Source: an uncultured Senegalimassilia sp.
GTDB taxonomy: Bacteria > Actinomycetota > Coriobacteriia > Coriobacteriales > Eggerthellaceae
Assembly (NCBI RefSeq): GCF_902464545.1
Contig: NZ_CABQJR010000025.1
Span: 1 to 36,418, forward strand
DNA: 36,418 nt
Direction of reading: 5' to 3'
In this document: one piece after another, positions 10,972 through 18,882 of the stretch
Numbering within the stretch: the stretch's first letter is position 1
How the letters are laid out: the number at the start of each line of letters is the position of its first letter
Notes under the pieces: model-generated
Databases searched by the model: none
What the model was told of the DNA's origin: nothing
What the model saw: only the letters and a program-made list of their open reading frames with translations
Program-made: the position numbers and the translations under genes

Positions 10972-13900
10972 ATGGCGTTCGTTCATTTGCACAACCATAC
11001 TGAATATTCCTTGCTTGACGGCCTCACGCATATCAAGGATATGGTGCGCCGCGCGGCCGAGCTCGACATGCCTGCTGTCGCCATTAGCGATCATGGCGTT
11101 ATGTCGGGCGTCCCCGAGCTGTGCGATGCTTGTGCCGCCGTCGAGAAGGAAACCGGCAAGAAGGTCAAGCCGATTTACGGCTGCGAAGTGTATTTCACCA
11201 CTGACGAGGAGCTTCGCAAGGATGTGAAGCCCAAGCTTTACCACTTGCTGCTGCTCGCCAAAACCAACGAAGGCTATCACAACCTGTTGAACCTGGTCAG
11301 CGAATCTCATGTTGACAACTTCTATTACAAGCCGCGTACTACGTTCAGCATGTTGCAGAAGTATGGCAAGGGTATTATCGGCTCGTCTGCCTGCATCGCG
11401 GGCATCATTCCGAAACTGCTGGATAACCGTCAGTTCGATGAGGCGGTGGAGTGGGCAAACAAGTTCGCGAGCTGCTTCGAGCCTGGCGATTTCTATATCG
11501 AGCTGCAAAACCAGGGCATCCGCACCGACGGTGGGCTTACGCAAACCGAGCTGAATCACCAGCTTACCGAGGTTGCTCACCGTGCGGGCCTGAAGACCAT
11601 CGCAACGAACGACTTCCACTACCTGCTGCAGGAAGACGCGAAGGCGCAGGATATCATGCTGTGCATCGGCACGGGCTCTGCCGTTAATGATACGAATCGC
11701 ATGAAGTTCGAGAACGACCAGTTCTATATGAAAACCGAAGAGGAGATGCGCGAGGCGCTTCGCGATTTCCCCGAGGCATGCGATACCACGGTGGAGGTTG
11801 CCGAGAAGTGCAACGTCATCCTTGAGCGCGATTCCATTCTGCCGAAGTTCCCGCTTCCCGAGGGCGAGACGGACGAGAGCTGGTTCCGCCATCAGGTGCT
11901 CGAAGGCATGAAGAAGCGCTACGGCGACCCCATTCCCAAAGAGCCGCTCGATCGTGCCGAATATGAGATGAGCGTCATCATCCAGCAGGGCTTCCCTGCG
12001 TACTTCCTGATTGTGCAGGAATACTTGGACTGGGCGCGAAGCCAGGGCATCGGTGTTGGACCAGGCCGTGGTTCTGCTGCCGGTTCGATCGTTGCATATG
12101 CCATGGGTATCACCGACTTGGAGCCGCTTTCCAATGGCTTGCTGTTCGAGCGATTCCTTTCCCCGGAACGCGTGGAGATGCCCGATATCGACTGCGACTT
12201 CGAGGATGAACGTCGCCAGGAGGTTATCGAGCACATTCGCGAGGTGTATGGCGCCGATCATGTTACGGGCGTTATCACGTTCGGCAAGCTGCAGGCGAAG
12301 AACGCTGTGCGCGATGCTGCGCGCGTGCTCGATTATCCCTACAGCGTAGGCGACAAGATCTGCAAGATGATCGGCGACGAGCTGGGTATCACTATCCAGA
12401 AGGCGCTGGACACGAACCCCGATCTGAAGAAGGCCTACGACACCGAAGAAGATGTCAAGGCGGTCGTAGACGCGGCGCAGTCCATCGAGGGCCACGTGCG
12501 CGGCGAGGGCGTGCATGCGTGCGCAACCATCATCTGCCGAGACCCTATGGCCGATCACGTGCCGGTCAAGCGTGATACCAAGGGCGGCGGCATCATCACG
12601 CAATATGACGGCCATTACACGCCGGACCTGGGCCTGTTGAAGATGGACTTCCTTGGCTTGCGCACGTTGGGCGTGCTTTCGCGCGCGTGTCGCAACGTGG
12701 AGATGACCACGGGTCGCAAGATTATCCCCGAGGAGATTCCCACCGACGATGAGGCGGCGTTCGCCCTCATGCGTTCAGGCAACATGGACGGCTTGTTCCA
12801 GGTTGAGGGCGGCTTGTACGTCAGCCTGTTCGCACGTCTGCCACCGAAGAGGTTCAGCGACATCGTCGCTTCTATCGCTTTGAATCGTCCGGGCCCGTTG
12901 GAGTCCGGCATGGTCGACGACTATGTCAAGGTTGCAAGCGGCAAGACGCCTGTGCACTACTACGACGAGCGTCTGCGCCCGGTGCTTGAGGAAACTTACG
13001 GCACCATGGTGTACCAAGAGCAGATCATGCAGGTGTCCATGGTCATGAGCGGCTTTTCCGCCGGCAAGGCAGACAAGCTGCGCAAGGCAATGGGCAAGAA
13101 GAAGCTCGACATCATGCGCATGCTGCAGGAGGACTGGAACAACGGCGCGGTCGAGAACGGGTACTCGCTTGAGATCGCAAAGAAGATCTGGGACGACGCG
13201 GAGAAGTTCGCAAAGTACGCGTTCAATAAGTCGCATTCGGCTGCGTACTCGATCCTGGTTATGCGCACTGCTTACCTGAAGGCGCATTACCCGAACGAGT
13301 ATATGGCTGCAGTGCTGTCCAGTTACATGGGCAACACCGACCGCTTGATCCGCTATATCTCTAGCTGCAATCACAACGGCACGCCCGTGCTGCCGCCGGA
13401 TATCAATTCGTCGAACGCCGAGTTCACGCCGGTTGAGAACGGTATCCGCTTCGGTCTGGTCGGCGTACGTGGTGTTGGTCGCAACGTCGCCGACGAGATT
13501 ATCGAGGAGCGCGAGAAGAACGGCCCGTTCACAAGCTTGCACGACTTTGTGAACCGCGTCGATGCGAAGTGCTACAACCGAAAGACGCTCGAAGCCCTTA
13601 TCAAGGGCGGTGCGTTCGATTCGACGGGGTACACGCGCAAGCAGCTCATGTACTTTATCGAGGAGACGCCGCTTCTGGAAGGCGCTGCGAAGCGCCAGAA
13701 GGACCGCGATCGCGGTCAGGTGAGCATGTTTGATCTGTTCGCGGACGATGCGGATTCGGGTTTCCAGGAAGATGTGCCCGCTCCTGACGGAGTGGAGTGG
13801 CCGAAGCGCCAGTTGCTGACGTACGAGAAGGAGATCATGAAGATCTACGTCTCGGACCATCCGCTCACGCCGTACGAGAACTACATCTCGCGCATCACGA

Positions 13901-14430
13901 AGTGGCAGTTGGGTGATTTGGCCGAGCGCACGAAGGAGATCAAGTCCGCGGTGTTCGTGGGCATGGTGTCCAATGTTGTGACGAAGCTGACGAAGCGCGG
14001 CACGAAGATGGCCACGTTTGACCTGGAAGACACTACAGGCCACGTGGAGTGCATCTGCTTCAAGTACGAGGAGAACGCCGAGGCCATCCAAGAGGATGCT
14101 ATTGTCAAGATCAAGGGGAAGTTCGAACATTCCGATCGCGGAAACCAGATCATGGTGTTCGAGACGGAAACGCTAGAGCTCAGCGAAGAAGATGCCAAGC
14201 CTCGCCAGTTGCGCCTGAGCGTGCCTATGTCGGATTTCAATCAATCGAAGTCCATGCGCTTGAACCGCATCCTGAAATCGTACCCAGGGCGTGATGGCGT
14301 GGTGCTGTTCGTGAAGCAAAGCGACGGGCATAAGTTCCGGGCGGAGCTTCCGGTCACGGTGGATGCGGAAAGCCCCATCATGCGGAGCGAGCTGACGGAT
14401 TTGTTCGGCTACAACGTGCTCACTGCGTAG
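10972..14430 (+). CDS. dnaE: DNA polymerase III subunit alpha (DnaE)
   Basis: Replicative polymerase catalytic subunit. The 1152-residue product has the usual DnaE order: PHP domain (about 1-270), palm/thumb/fingers, helix-hairpin-helix region (about 840-900) and C-terminal OB fold (about 1000-1080). Catalytic aspartates lie in PDIDCDF (about 404-410), with the third near residue 558 in KMDFLGL. The PHP domain keeps metal-ligand motifs such as HLHNH (5-9) and ISDHG, which are degenerate in E. coli DnaE but kept in mycobacterial DnaE1, where PHP is the proofreading exonuclease. The ATG at 10972 follows GAGGCG. It is transcribed alone and ends at the terminator at 14462. Confidence 0.97.
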   Translation: MAFVHLHNHTEYSLLDGLTHIKDMVRRAAELDMPAVAISDHGVMSGVPELCDACAAVEKETGKKVKPIYGCEVYFTTDEELRKDVKPKLYHLLLLAKTNEGYHNLLNLVSESHVDNFYYKPRTTFSMLQKYGKGIIGSSACIAGIIPKLLDNRQFDEAVEWANKFASCFEPGDFYIELQNQGIRTDGGLTQTELNHQLTEVAHRAGLKTIATNDFHYLLQEDAKAQDIMLCIGTGSAVNDTNRMKFENDQFYMKTEEEMREALRDFPEACDTTVEVAEKCNVILERDSILPKFPLPEGETDESWFRHQVLEGMKKRYGDPIPKEPLDRAEYEMSVIIQQGFPAYFLIVQEYLDWARSQGIGVGPGRGSAAGSIVAYAMGITDLEPLSNGLLFERFLSPERVEMPDIDCDFEDERRQEVIEHIREVYGADHVTGVITFGKLQAKNAVRDAARVLDYPYSVGDKICKMIGDELGITIQKALDTNPDLKKAYDTEEDVKAVVDAAQSIEGHVRGEGVHACATIICRDPMADHVPVKRDTKGGGIITQYDGHYTPDLGLLKMDFLGLRTLGVLSRACRNVEMTTGRKIIPEEIPTDDEAAFALMRSGNMDGLFQVEGGLYVSLFARLPPKRFSDIVASIALNRPGPLESGMVDDYVKVASGKTPVHYYDERLRPVLEETYGTMVYQEQIMQVSMVMSGFSAGKADKLRKAMGKKKLDIMRMLQEDWNNGAVENGYSLEIAKKIWDDAEKFAKYAFNKSHSAAYSILVMRTAYLKAHYPNEYMAAVLSSYMGNTDRLIRYISSCNHNGTPVLPPDINSSNAEFTPVENGIRFGLVGVRGVGRNVADEIIEEREKNGPFTSLHDFVNRVDAKCYNRKTLEALIKGGAFDSTGYTRKQLMYFIEETPLLEGAAKRQKDRDRGQVSMFDLFADDADSGFQEDVPAPDGVEWPKRQLLTYEKEIMKIYVSDHPLTPYENYISRITKWQLGDLAERTKEIKSAVFVGMVSNVVTKLTKRGTKMATFDLEDTTGHVECICFKYEENAEAIQEDAIVKIKGKFEHSDRGNQIMVFETETLELSEEDAKPRQLRLSVPMSDFNQSKSMRLNRILKSYPGRDGVVLFVKQSDGHKFRAELPVTVDAESPIMRSELTDLFGYNVLTA

Positions 14431-14461
14431 CGGGCATGCCGCTTAGTATTGGATATCCCAT

Positions 14462-14496
14462 GGGACCCGGATGTGAATCCGGGTCCCGTTTCTTTT
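14462..14496 (+). terminator. Terminator after dnaE
   Basis: A perfect 11-bp stem (14462-14472 with 14477-14487) with a GTGA loop and the tail GTTTCTTTT. Confidence 0.88.
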
Positions 14497-14516
14497 GGCG
14501 GGCGTTGTCGCGTATC

Positions 14517-15419
14517 ATGGACCGCATGGATAAAACGATTGAGCATATCGAGAAAACGTTGCAAGCGGAAGCTGCGACGATGCAGGATGAGGGCGCAACG
14601 GCGTATGCCGATGCCGCACGGGCGAGCGACGCCGTGGGCTTCGAACGTGAGGATGCTGAGCGCACCTTGTCGCTGACGGTGTCCTACAATGGCGGCCCGT
14701 TTTGCGGCTTTGCCCGTCAACCTGGCAAGCTTACCGTTCAGGGAGAGCTTGAGCAGGCGCTGTCCCTGGTGATGCGCAGGCCGGTGGAAGTGGTGTGCTC
14801 TGGTCGCACGGATGCGGGAGTGCATGCGCTTGGCCAGGTGATCAGCTTCAACGTTTCCGCCAAGGAGCTTGAAAGCCGTAGCCTGTACAGCCTACGCCGA
14901 AGCCTGAACGCGTTGACGCATGAGGACATCACGGTGCGCAAGGTCGAGGAGCGTGATCCGGGCTTCAGCGCGCGGTTCGACGCGCAATGGCGCGAATACC
15001 ACTACCATATTTGCCTGGATGACACGCCGCCGCTGTTCATGCGCGATTTCAGCTGGTTCGTGCATGCCGACCTGGATATACCGGCGATGCAGCAGGCTGC
15101 GCGCTACCTGGAAGGCGAACACGACTTCAAAAGCTTCTGCATGGCGGCCAGCGCCGTGGGCAAGCCCACGTGTCGCAACGTGCACGAGATCTCGCTTTCG
15201 CGCGAGACCATCATGGGCGAGGAGGTGTTGACCATCAAGGTGGTGGGTAATGCGTTCCTGCATTCCATGGTGCGCACCATCGTGGGCACGCTGGTCATGG
15301 TGGGCCGCAGCCTGCGCAAGCCCGAATGGGTACGCGAGGTGCTTGAAGCTCGCGACCGAACCGCGGCGGGGGAGAATGCTCCAGCCGCCGGCCTGGTGTT
15401 TTGGAAGGTGCGGTACTGA
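14517..15419 (+). CDS. truA: tRNA pseudouridine(38-40) synthase
   Basis: Isomerises uridines 38-40 in the anticodon arm of many tRNAs; cytosolic. The core starts near residue 50 (LSLTVSYNGGPFCGF), carries the catalytic Asp99 in CSGRTDAGVHA and shows the family's later motifs YHYHI, FKSFC and NAFLHSMVR. With ATG 14517 the protein is 300 residues; the first 48 are a poorly conserved-looking helical extension. Neither ATG 14517 nor ATG 14526 has a ribosome binding site. TATCAT at 14513-14518 sits so that a transcript could begin right at the 14526 ATG, which would be leaderless. Longer in-frame starts would read through the dnaE terminator and are rejected. Confidence 0.94.
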   Translation: MDRMDKTIEHIEKTLQAEAATMQDEGATAYADAARASDAVGFEREDAERTLSLTVSYNGGPFCGFARQPGKLTVQGELEQALSLVMRRPVEVVCSGRTDAGVHALGQVISFNVSAKELESRSLYSLRRSLNALTHEDITVRKVEERDPGFSARFDAQWREYHYHICLDDTPPLFMRDFSWFVHADLDIPAMQQAARYLEGEHDFKSFCMAASAVGKPTCRNVHEISLSRETIMGEEVLTIKVVGNAFLHSMVRTIVGTLVMVGRSLRKPEWVREVLEARDRTAAGENAPAAGLVFWKVRY

Positions 15420-15580
15420 TGGCGGGCAAGCAGGAAGCCAAGCGCTCCGGGAGCAAGGCGGAAAGAAAACGCCATCTTGCGAAGTTCACCCATCTATACG
15501 AAAGCCGGGATAAGCGCTTGTGCGTGTTCGAGGATGAGCACGGTCATCTGACGAGCGTTCGTGCTTCGCGCTTGGCGTGA
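15419..15580 (+). CDS. Small basic protein coupled to truA (unknown function)
   Basis: A 53-residue ORF whose ATG shares its A with the truA TGA stop (TGATG), so it is probably made by reinitiation after truA. The first 20 residues are very basic (several Lys and Arg); the second half (LYESRDKRLCVFEDEHGHLTS) looks like a small beta-hairpin, with a single cysteine. I do not recognise a family. Basic charge and coupling to a tRNA-modifying enzyme would fit an RNA- or ribosome-binding role, but that is inference. It ends 65 bases before the shared terminator. Confidence 0.6.
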   Translation: MAGKQEAKRSGSKAERKRHLAKFTHLYESRDKRLCVFEDEHGHLTSVRASRLA

Positions 15581-15645
15581 CGGACGGCTCTTCGAGTGTC
15601 GGCCGTCGTTCGCATAGCAATCCGAAGGCCTTGCCTATCAACTAA

Positions 15646-15678
15646 GAAGCCCCTTGCAACCTGGTTGCAAGGGGCTTC
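15646..15678. terminator. Shared terminator between truA and asnB
   Basis: A perfect 15-bp stem (15646-15660 with 15664-15678) with a 3-nt loop, between convergent units. Read on -, it is followed by TTAGTT, the better tail, and lies 21 bases past the asnB stop. On + it can also stop the truA unit. Confidence 0.85.
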
Positions 15679-15699
15679 GGCGTTACTGTGATGCGTCGA

Positions 15700-17700
15700 C
15701 TAGCGGGCCTTCGGCTTTTCCGGCACCGTTTTGTCCACGAAGTAGATCTTGTACCACATAAGGAACATGTAGACGATCCAGATCTTGCGGCTGCGGTCGG
15801 CGCCGGCTTTGTGCTCGTCAAGCAGTCGCACCAGCTCATCGGTGTTGAAGAACTCGCGCGCGATGTCGCCGGTGAACCATTCTTTCACCTGGTTGTAGTA
15901 ACGGTCCTGGCGCAGCCAGTTCACCACGGGGACGGGGAAGCCGAGCTTCTCCTTCTGGGCCCAGTCTTTCGGGATGGCGCGCTCGGACGCCTCGCGCAGC
16001 GTGAGCTTGGTTTGTGCTTCATTGGCCTTGAGCGGCGTAGGGATGGTTGCCGACACGTCGAACACGCGGCGGTCCAAAAACGGTACGCGGGACTCCAACG
16101 AGTGGGCCATGGACATCTTGTCCGTTTTCAGCAGGATGTCGCCGACCAGCCAGAAGTGCAGGTCCACATACTGCATGCGCGTGGTTTCATCCAAGTCCTT
16201 GACCTCGGCGTATACCGGGGCGGTGAGCTGCTGAGGGGTGGGGGCGTTGCAGCCGCCGCGCAGCAGCTGGGCGCGCTCCTCGACGGTGAAGGCAACGCCG
16301 TTGGCGTTGGTGTAGTACCAATCCTCGGGGGTTTCGCTGGCGCGCTCAAGGTAGTTCGCGCCGCGGATGCCCAGCTTGCGCATGGCGCTGGAGGCTCCGC
16401 GCAGCAGGCCCTTCGGGGCCCAGGAAAGCTTCGCGTTGGAGAACGGCGTTTGGTAGATGCGGTAACCGCCGAAGAACTCGTCGGCTCCTTCGCCGGAAAG
16501 CACTGCCTTGACTTGCGTTGCCGCGATCTGGTCCACGAAGTACAGCGCCACGGCGGAGGGGTCGGCGGACGGCTCGTCCATGTGCCACTGCACGCGGGGC
16601 AGGCTCTCCCAGTACTCGTCCTCGCCGATGTACTTGTTGGTGTTGGCGATGTGCAGCTCGTCGGCAAGCTCGTGAGCCCACGAGATCTCGTCGCGCATCA
16701 TGCCGCCGGCGCCCTCGGCGTTGTTGGCGGCGGCGTTCTTGTAGCAATCAAAGCCCACGGTGAACGTCTTGATATCGGGGTTTTCCTTGGCCAGGCAGGC
16801 TGCCATGTAACTGGAGTCGATGCCCGAGGACAGAAAGCTGCCGACCTCGACATCGGCCACGTTATGGTAGCGCACGCTGTCGCGCACGGCTTCGTCGATG
16901 GCCTCGACGGTGTCCTGACGGCTGCGCTGCGCATCGAAGTTGTACTCGGGACGCCAGTAGCGGCGCTCGGTGATGGACCCGTCGGCATGCACGGTCATGC
17001 AGTGCGCGGGAGCCAGCTTGAAGATGCCCTTGAAGAACGTCTCGGGAAGGGCGCTGAACTGGAAGCACAGGTACTGCTCGAGCGCTTCGCGGTTGAGCTC
17101 GCGCGTGTAGTCCGGATGCTCGAGGATGCACTTGATCTCGGAAGCGAAGATGAAGCGGCCGTTTTGCTGCGTGTAGTAGAACGGCTTGATGCCGAAGAAG
17201 TCGCGGGCGCAGAATAGCTCGCGCGAGTCGCGGTCCCAGATGGCGAACGCGAACATGCCGCGCAGGCGGTCGAGCACGCCTTCGCCCCATGCCAGATAGC
17301 CCGTCAGCAGGACTTCGGTGTCGGAGTTGGTTTGGAACTGCCAGCCCTGCGCCTCAAGCTCGGCGCGCAGATCGCGGTAGTTGTAGATCTCGCCGTTGAA
17401 CACGATGGCGAAGCGCCCCTTGGCGGCAGCCTGCTCGGGCGTGCCGCACGGGGTGCCGTCAAGGCGCAGCGCCGGCGAGGTGATGACGGCGGCGTAGTCG
17501 CCCGTGGAGCGCACCATGGGCTGGTTGCCGTTGGCAAGGTCGATGAGCGAAAGACGGCGATGGCCCAAGGCGATGCCGCTTTCGGCGTCGATGTACTGGC
17601 CTTCGCCGTCGGGCCCGCGATGGGCCATGACGTCGCACATGGCTTTCAGTGTGGGCAGGCTTGCATCATCAGCCTGCGTGAATCCGCAGATACCGCACAT
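15700..17700 (-). CDS. asnB: Asparagine synthetase (glutamine-hydrolysing)
   Basis: Makes asparagine from aspartate, ATP and glutamine; cytosolic. The product is 666 residues. It begins Met-Cys-Gly-Ile-Cys-Gly, so Cys2 becomes the N-terminal nucleophile of the class II glutaminase domain (about 1-210, with MAHRGPDG, GHRRLSL and FNGEIYN). The synthetase domain has SSGIDSS near residue 290 as PPi loop and LSGEGADEFFGGY further on. The start at 17700 is fixed by Cys2 and by GGAGGG 10 bases upstream; in-frame codons further upstream would bury the nucleophile. It is longer than E. coli AsnB and nearer in size to Bacillus AsnO/AsnH. It is alone on this strand and divergent from the PEBP gene; TATGAT (17745-17740 on -) is a possible -10. 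Confidence 0.95.
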   Translation of the reverse strand: MCGICGFTQADDASLPTLKAMCDVMAHRGPDGEGQYIDAESGIALGHRRLSLIDLANGNQPMVRSTGDYAAVITSPALRLDGTPCGTPEQAAAKGRFAIVFNGEIYNYRDLRAELEAQGWQFQTNSDTEVLLTGYLAWGEGVLDRLRGMFAFAIWDRDSRELFCARDFFGIKPFYYTQQNGRFIFASEIKCILEHPDYTRELNREALEQYLCFQFSALPETFFKGIFKLAPAHCMTVHADGSITERRYWRPEYNFDAQRSRQDTVEAIDEAVRDSVRYHNVADVEVGSFLSSGIDSSYMAACLAKENPDIKTFTVGFDCYKNAAANNAEGAGGMMRDEISWAHELADELHIANTNKYIGEDEYWESLPRVQWHMDEPSADPSAVALYFVDQIAATQVKAVLSGEGADEFFGGYRIYQTPFSNAKLSWAPKGLLRGASSAMRKLGIRGANYLERASETPEDWYYTNANGVAFTVEERAQLLRGGCNAPTPQQLTAPVYAEVKDLDETTRMQYVDLHFWLVGDILLKTDKMSMAHSLESRVPFLDRRVFDVSATIPTPLKANEAQTKLTLREASERAIPKDWAQKEKLGFPVPVVNWLRQDRYYNQVKEWFTGDIAREFFNTDELVRLLDEHKAGADRSRKIWIVYMFLMWYKIYFVDKTVPEKPKAR

Positions 17701-18098
17701 GGTGAGGCATCCCTCCAATCGTATATAAAGGTAAGGTTCATCATAACGAATGGGGCGGACGGTGGCACGCCTCCCGCGAAAAGCGCAGATTTTCCAACGA
17801 GCCCGCGGCGAGCGCGGCGGCGGTTGCGCGGCGCATGCTACACTGCGGGGAAAGAATCGCTTGCGCGAAAGGGGCGCCTGCGCTGGTCGGCTGAAAGGGA
17901 TTGCGGGAAAAGGCTCGCCTGAACCGGTGGGCCGATGATGCTTGCGGGGAAAAGCGCGCTTGGACCGAAAGGGCTCGCGGGCGGGAAGGGCTTTTCGCGC
18001 CCGCTCGCATCGCGTCTTGTTCGGTCTGTTGGGACGACGGCGGATCGCTCGCAAAGGCGTCCGTGACGTTGAAAACGTTGATGGGGAAGGAGCGTGTC
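17701..18098. other. Divergent spacer between asnB and the PEBP gene
   Basis: About 400 bases. It holds a possible asnB -10 on - (17740-17745), the extended -10 at 17836-17844 on +, and a purine-rich stretch (17845-17990) with several imperfect copies of GCGGGGAAAA / GAAAGGG. A 7-bp GC stem (17977-17983 with 17998-18004) encloses TTTT. No coding sequence is supported; long open frames here are GC-driven. Confidence 0.5.
17836..17844 (+). promoter_or_regulatory. Putative extended -10 promoter of the PEBP gene
   Basis: TGCTACACT is identical to the element before tsaC. It would give a leader of about 245 bases, long for this genome, so a second promoter closer to the gene is possible. Confidence 0.35.
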
Positions 18099-18611
18099 AT
18101 GAAGGTGCATGTGGAGTTGGATGGCGGCCTGTTGGCGGATAGGTTTGGGAAGTATGCGCCCGAGCCGGATCGGCTGGAGGGTTTTCCCGTGCGTTCGTTT
18201 CCCATCGAGATAAACGATGTGCCGCAGGAGGCGCGGACGCTTGCTCTGGCGTTCATCGATTACGACGCGATCCCCGTGGGCGGCTTCTGCTGGATCCACT
18301 GGACCGCGTGCAATCTGCCGGCGACCACCACGCTTATCCCCGAGGACGCCAGCCGCACGGGGGCGGTTGATATGGTGCAGGGCCGCAACAGCAATTGGTC
18401 GCCCATGGCGCACGGTAGCGACAACCCGCAAGTGCACTCCCGTTACTGCGGTCCGCAGCCGCCTGATGCCACGCACAGCTACACGTTGAACGTGTACGCC
18501 CTCGATTGCGAGCTGGGGCTGCCGGAAGGCTTTTATCTCAACGAGCTGCGTCGCGCGATGAACGGCCATGTGCTGGATCAGGCGTCCGTGGAGCTGCCGA
18601 GCCGCGCGTAG
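18099..18611 (+). CDS. YbhB/YbcL family Raf kinase inhibitor-like protein (PEBP)
   Basis: Phosphatidylethanolamine-binding-protein fold; the bacterial proteins are small soluble ligand-binding proteins of unclear role. The 170-residue product has both family signatures: GGFCWIHWTACNLPA (61-75) and YCGPQPPDATHSYT (116-129), the latter matching the GPxPPxGxHRY anion-binding motif, followed by NVYALD. No signal peptide is seen, so it is probably cytosolic. AAGGAG at 18087-18092 is 6 bases from ATG 18099; upstream in-frame starts exist but lack a site. It faces away from asnB and is a single-gene unit. Confidence 0.88.
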   Translation: MKVHVELDGGLLADRFGKYAPEPDRLEGFPVRSFPIEINDVPQEARTLALAFIDYDAIPVGGFCWIHWTACNLPATTTLIPEDASRTGAVDMVQGRNSNWSPMAHGSDNPQVHSRYCGPQPPDATHSYTLNVYALDCELGLPEGFYLNELRRAMNGHVLDQASVELPSRA

Positions 18612-18772
18612 GGTCGATGCGGTGCGCAGCGCCTTTTGGTTCGCCCGATAAGGGGGATTCTTACAGTAATGAAACGGATTCTGTGGTTTGGCGTTGTGCG
18701 GAGTAGCGCCGCAGGTGGGGTATTTTACAATGACGGGTACGCAATAGGGCGCCTGTCGTCTTGACGCTTGGG

Positions 18773-18814
18773 CGCGGGCGGTCTGCCGTGGGGCTGGCCG
18801 CCCGCGTTTGTTTT
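18773..18814 (+). terminator. Terminator between the PEBP gene and the YhgE gene pair
   Basis: An 11-bp GC-rich stem (18773-18783 with 18796-18806, one G-U pair), a 12-nt loop and the tail TTTGTTTT. It is 160 bases past the PEBP stop. A TACAAT box at 18726-18731 lies between, so it may end a short separate transcript (see findings). Confidence 0.75.
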
Positions 18815-18882
18815 CGCGATGACGCCGCAAGGTTATGAAACCGCGCTTGGTAGCGCCGGCTATGGAAGAGGTACCGCCTGCT

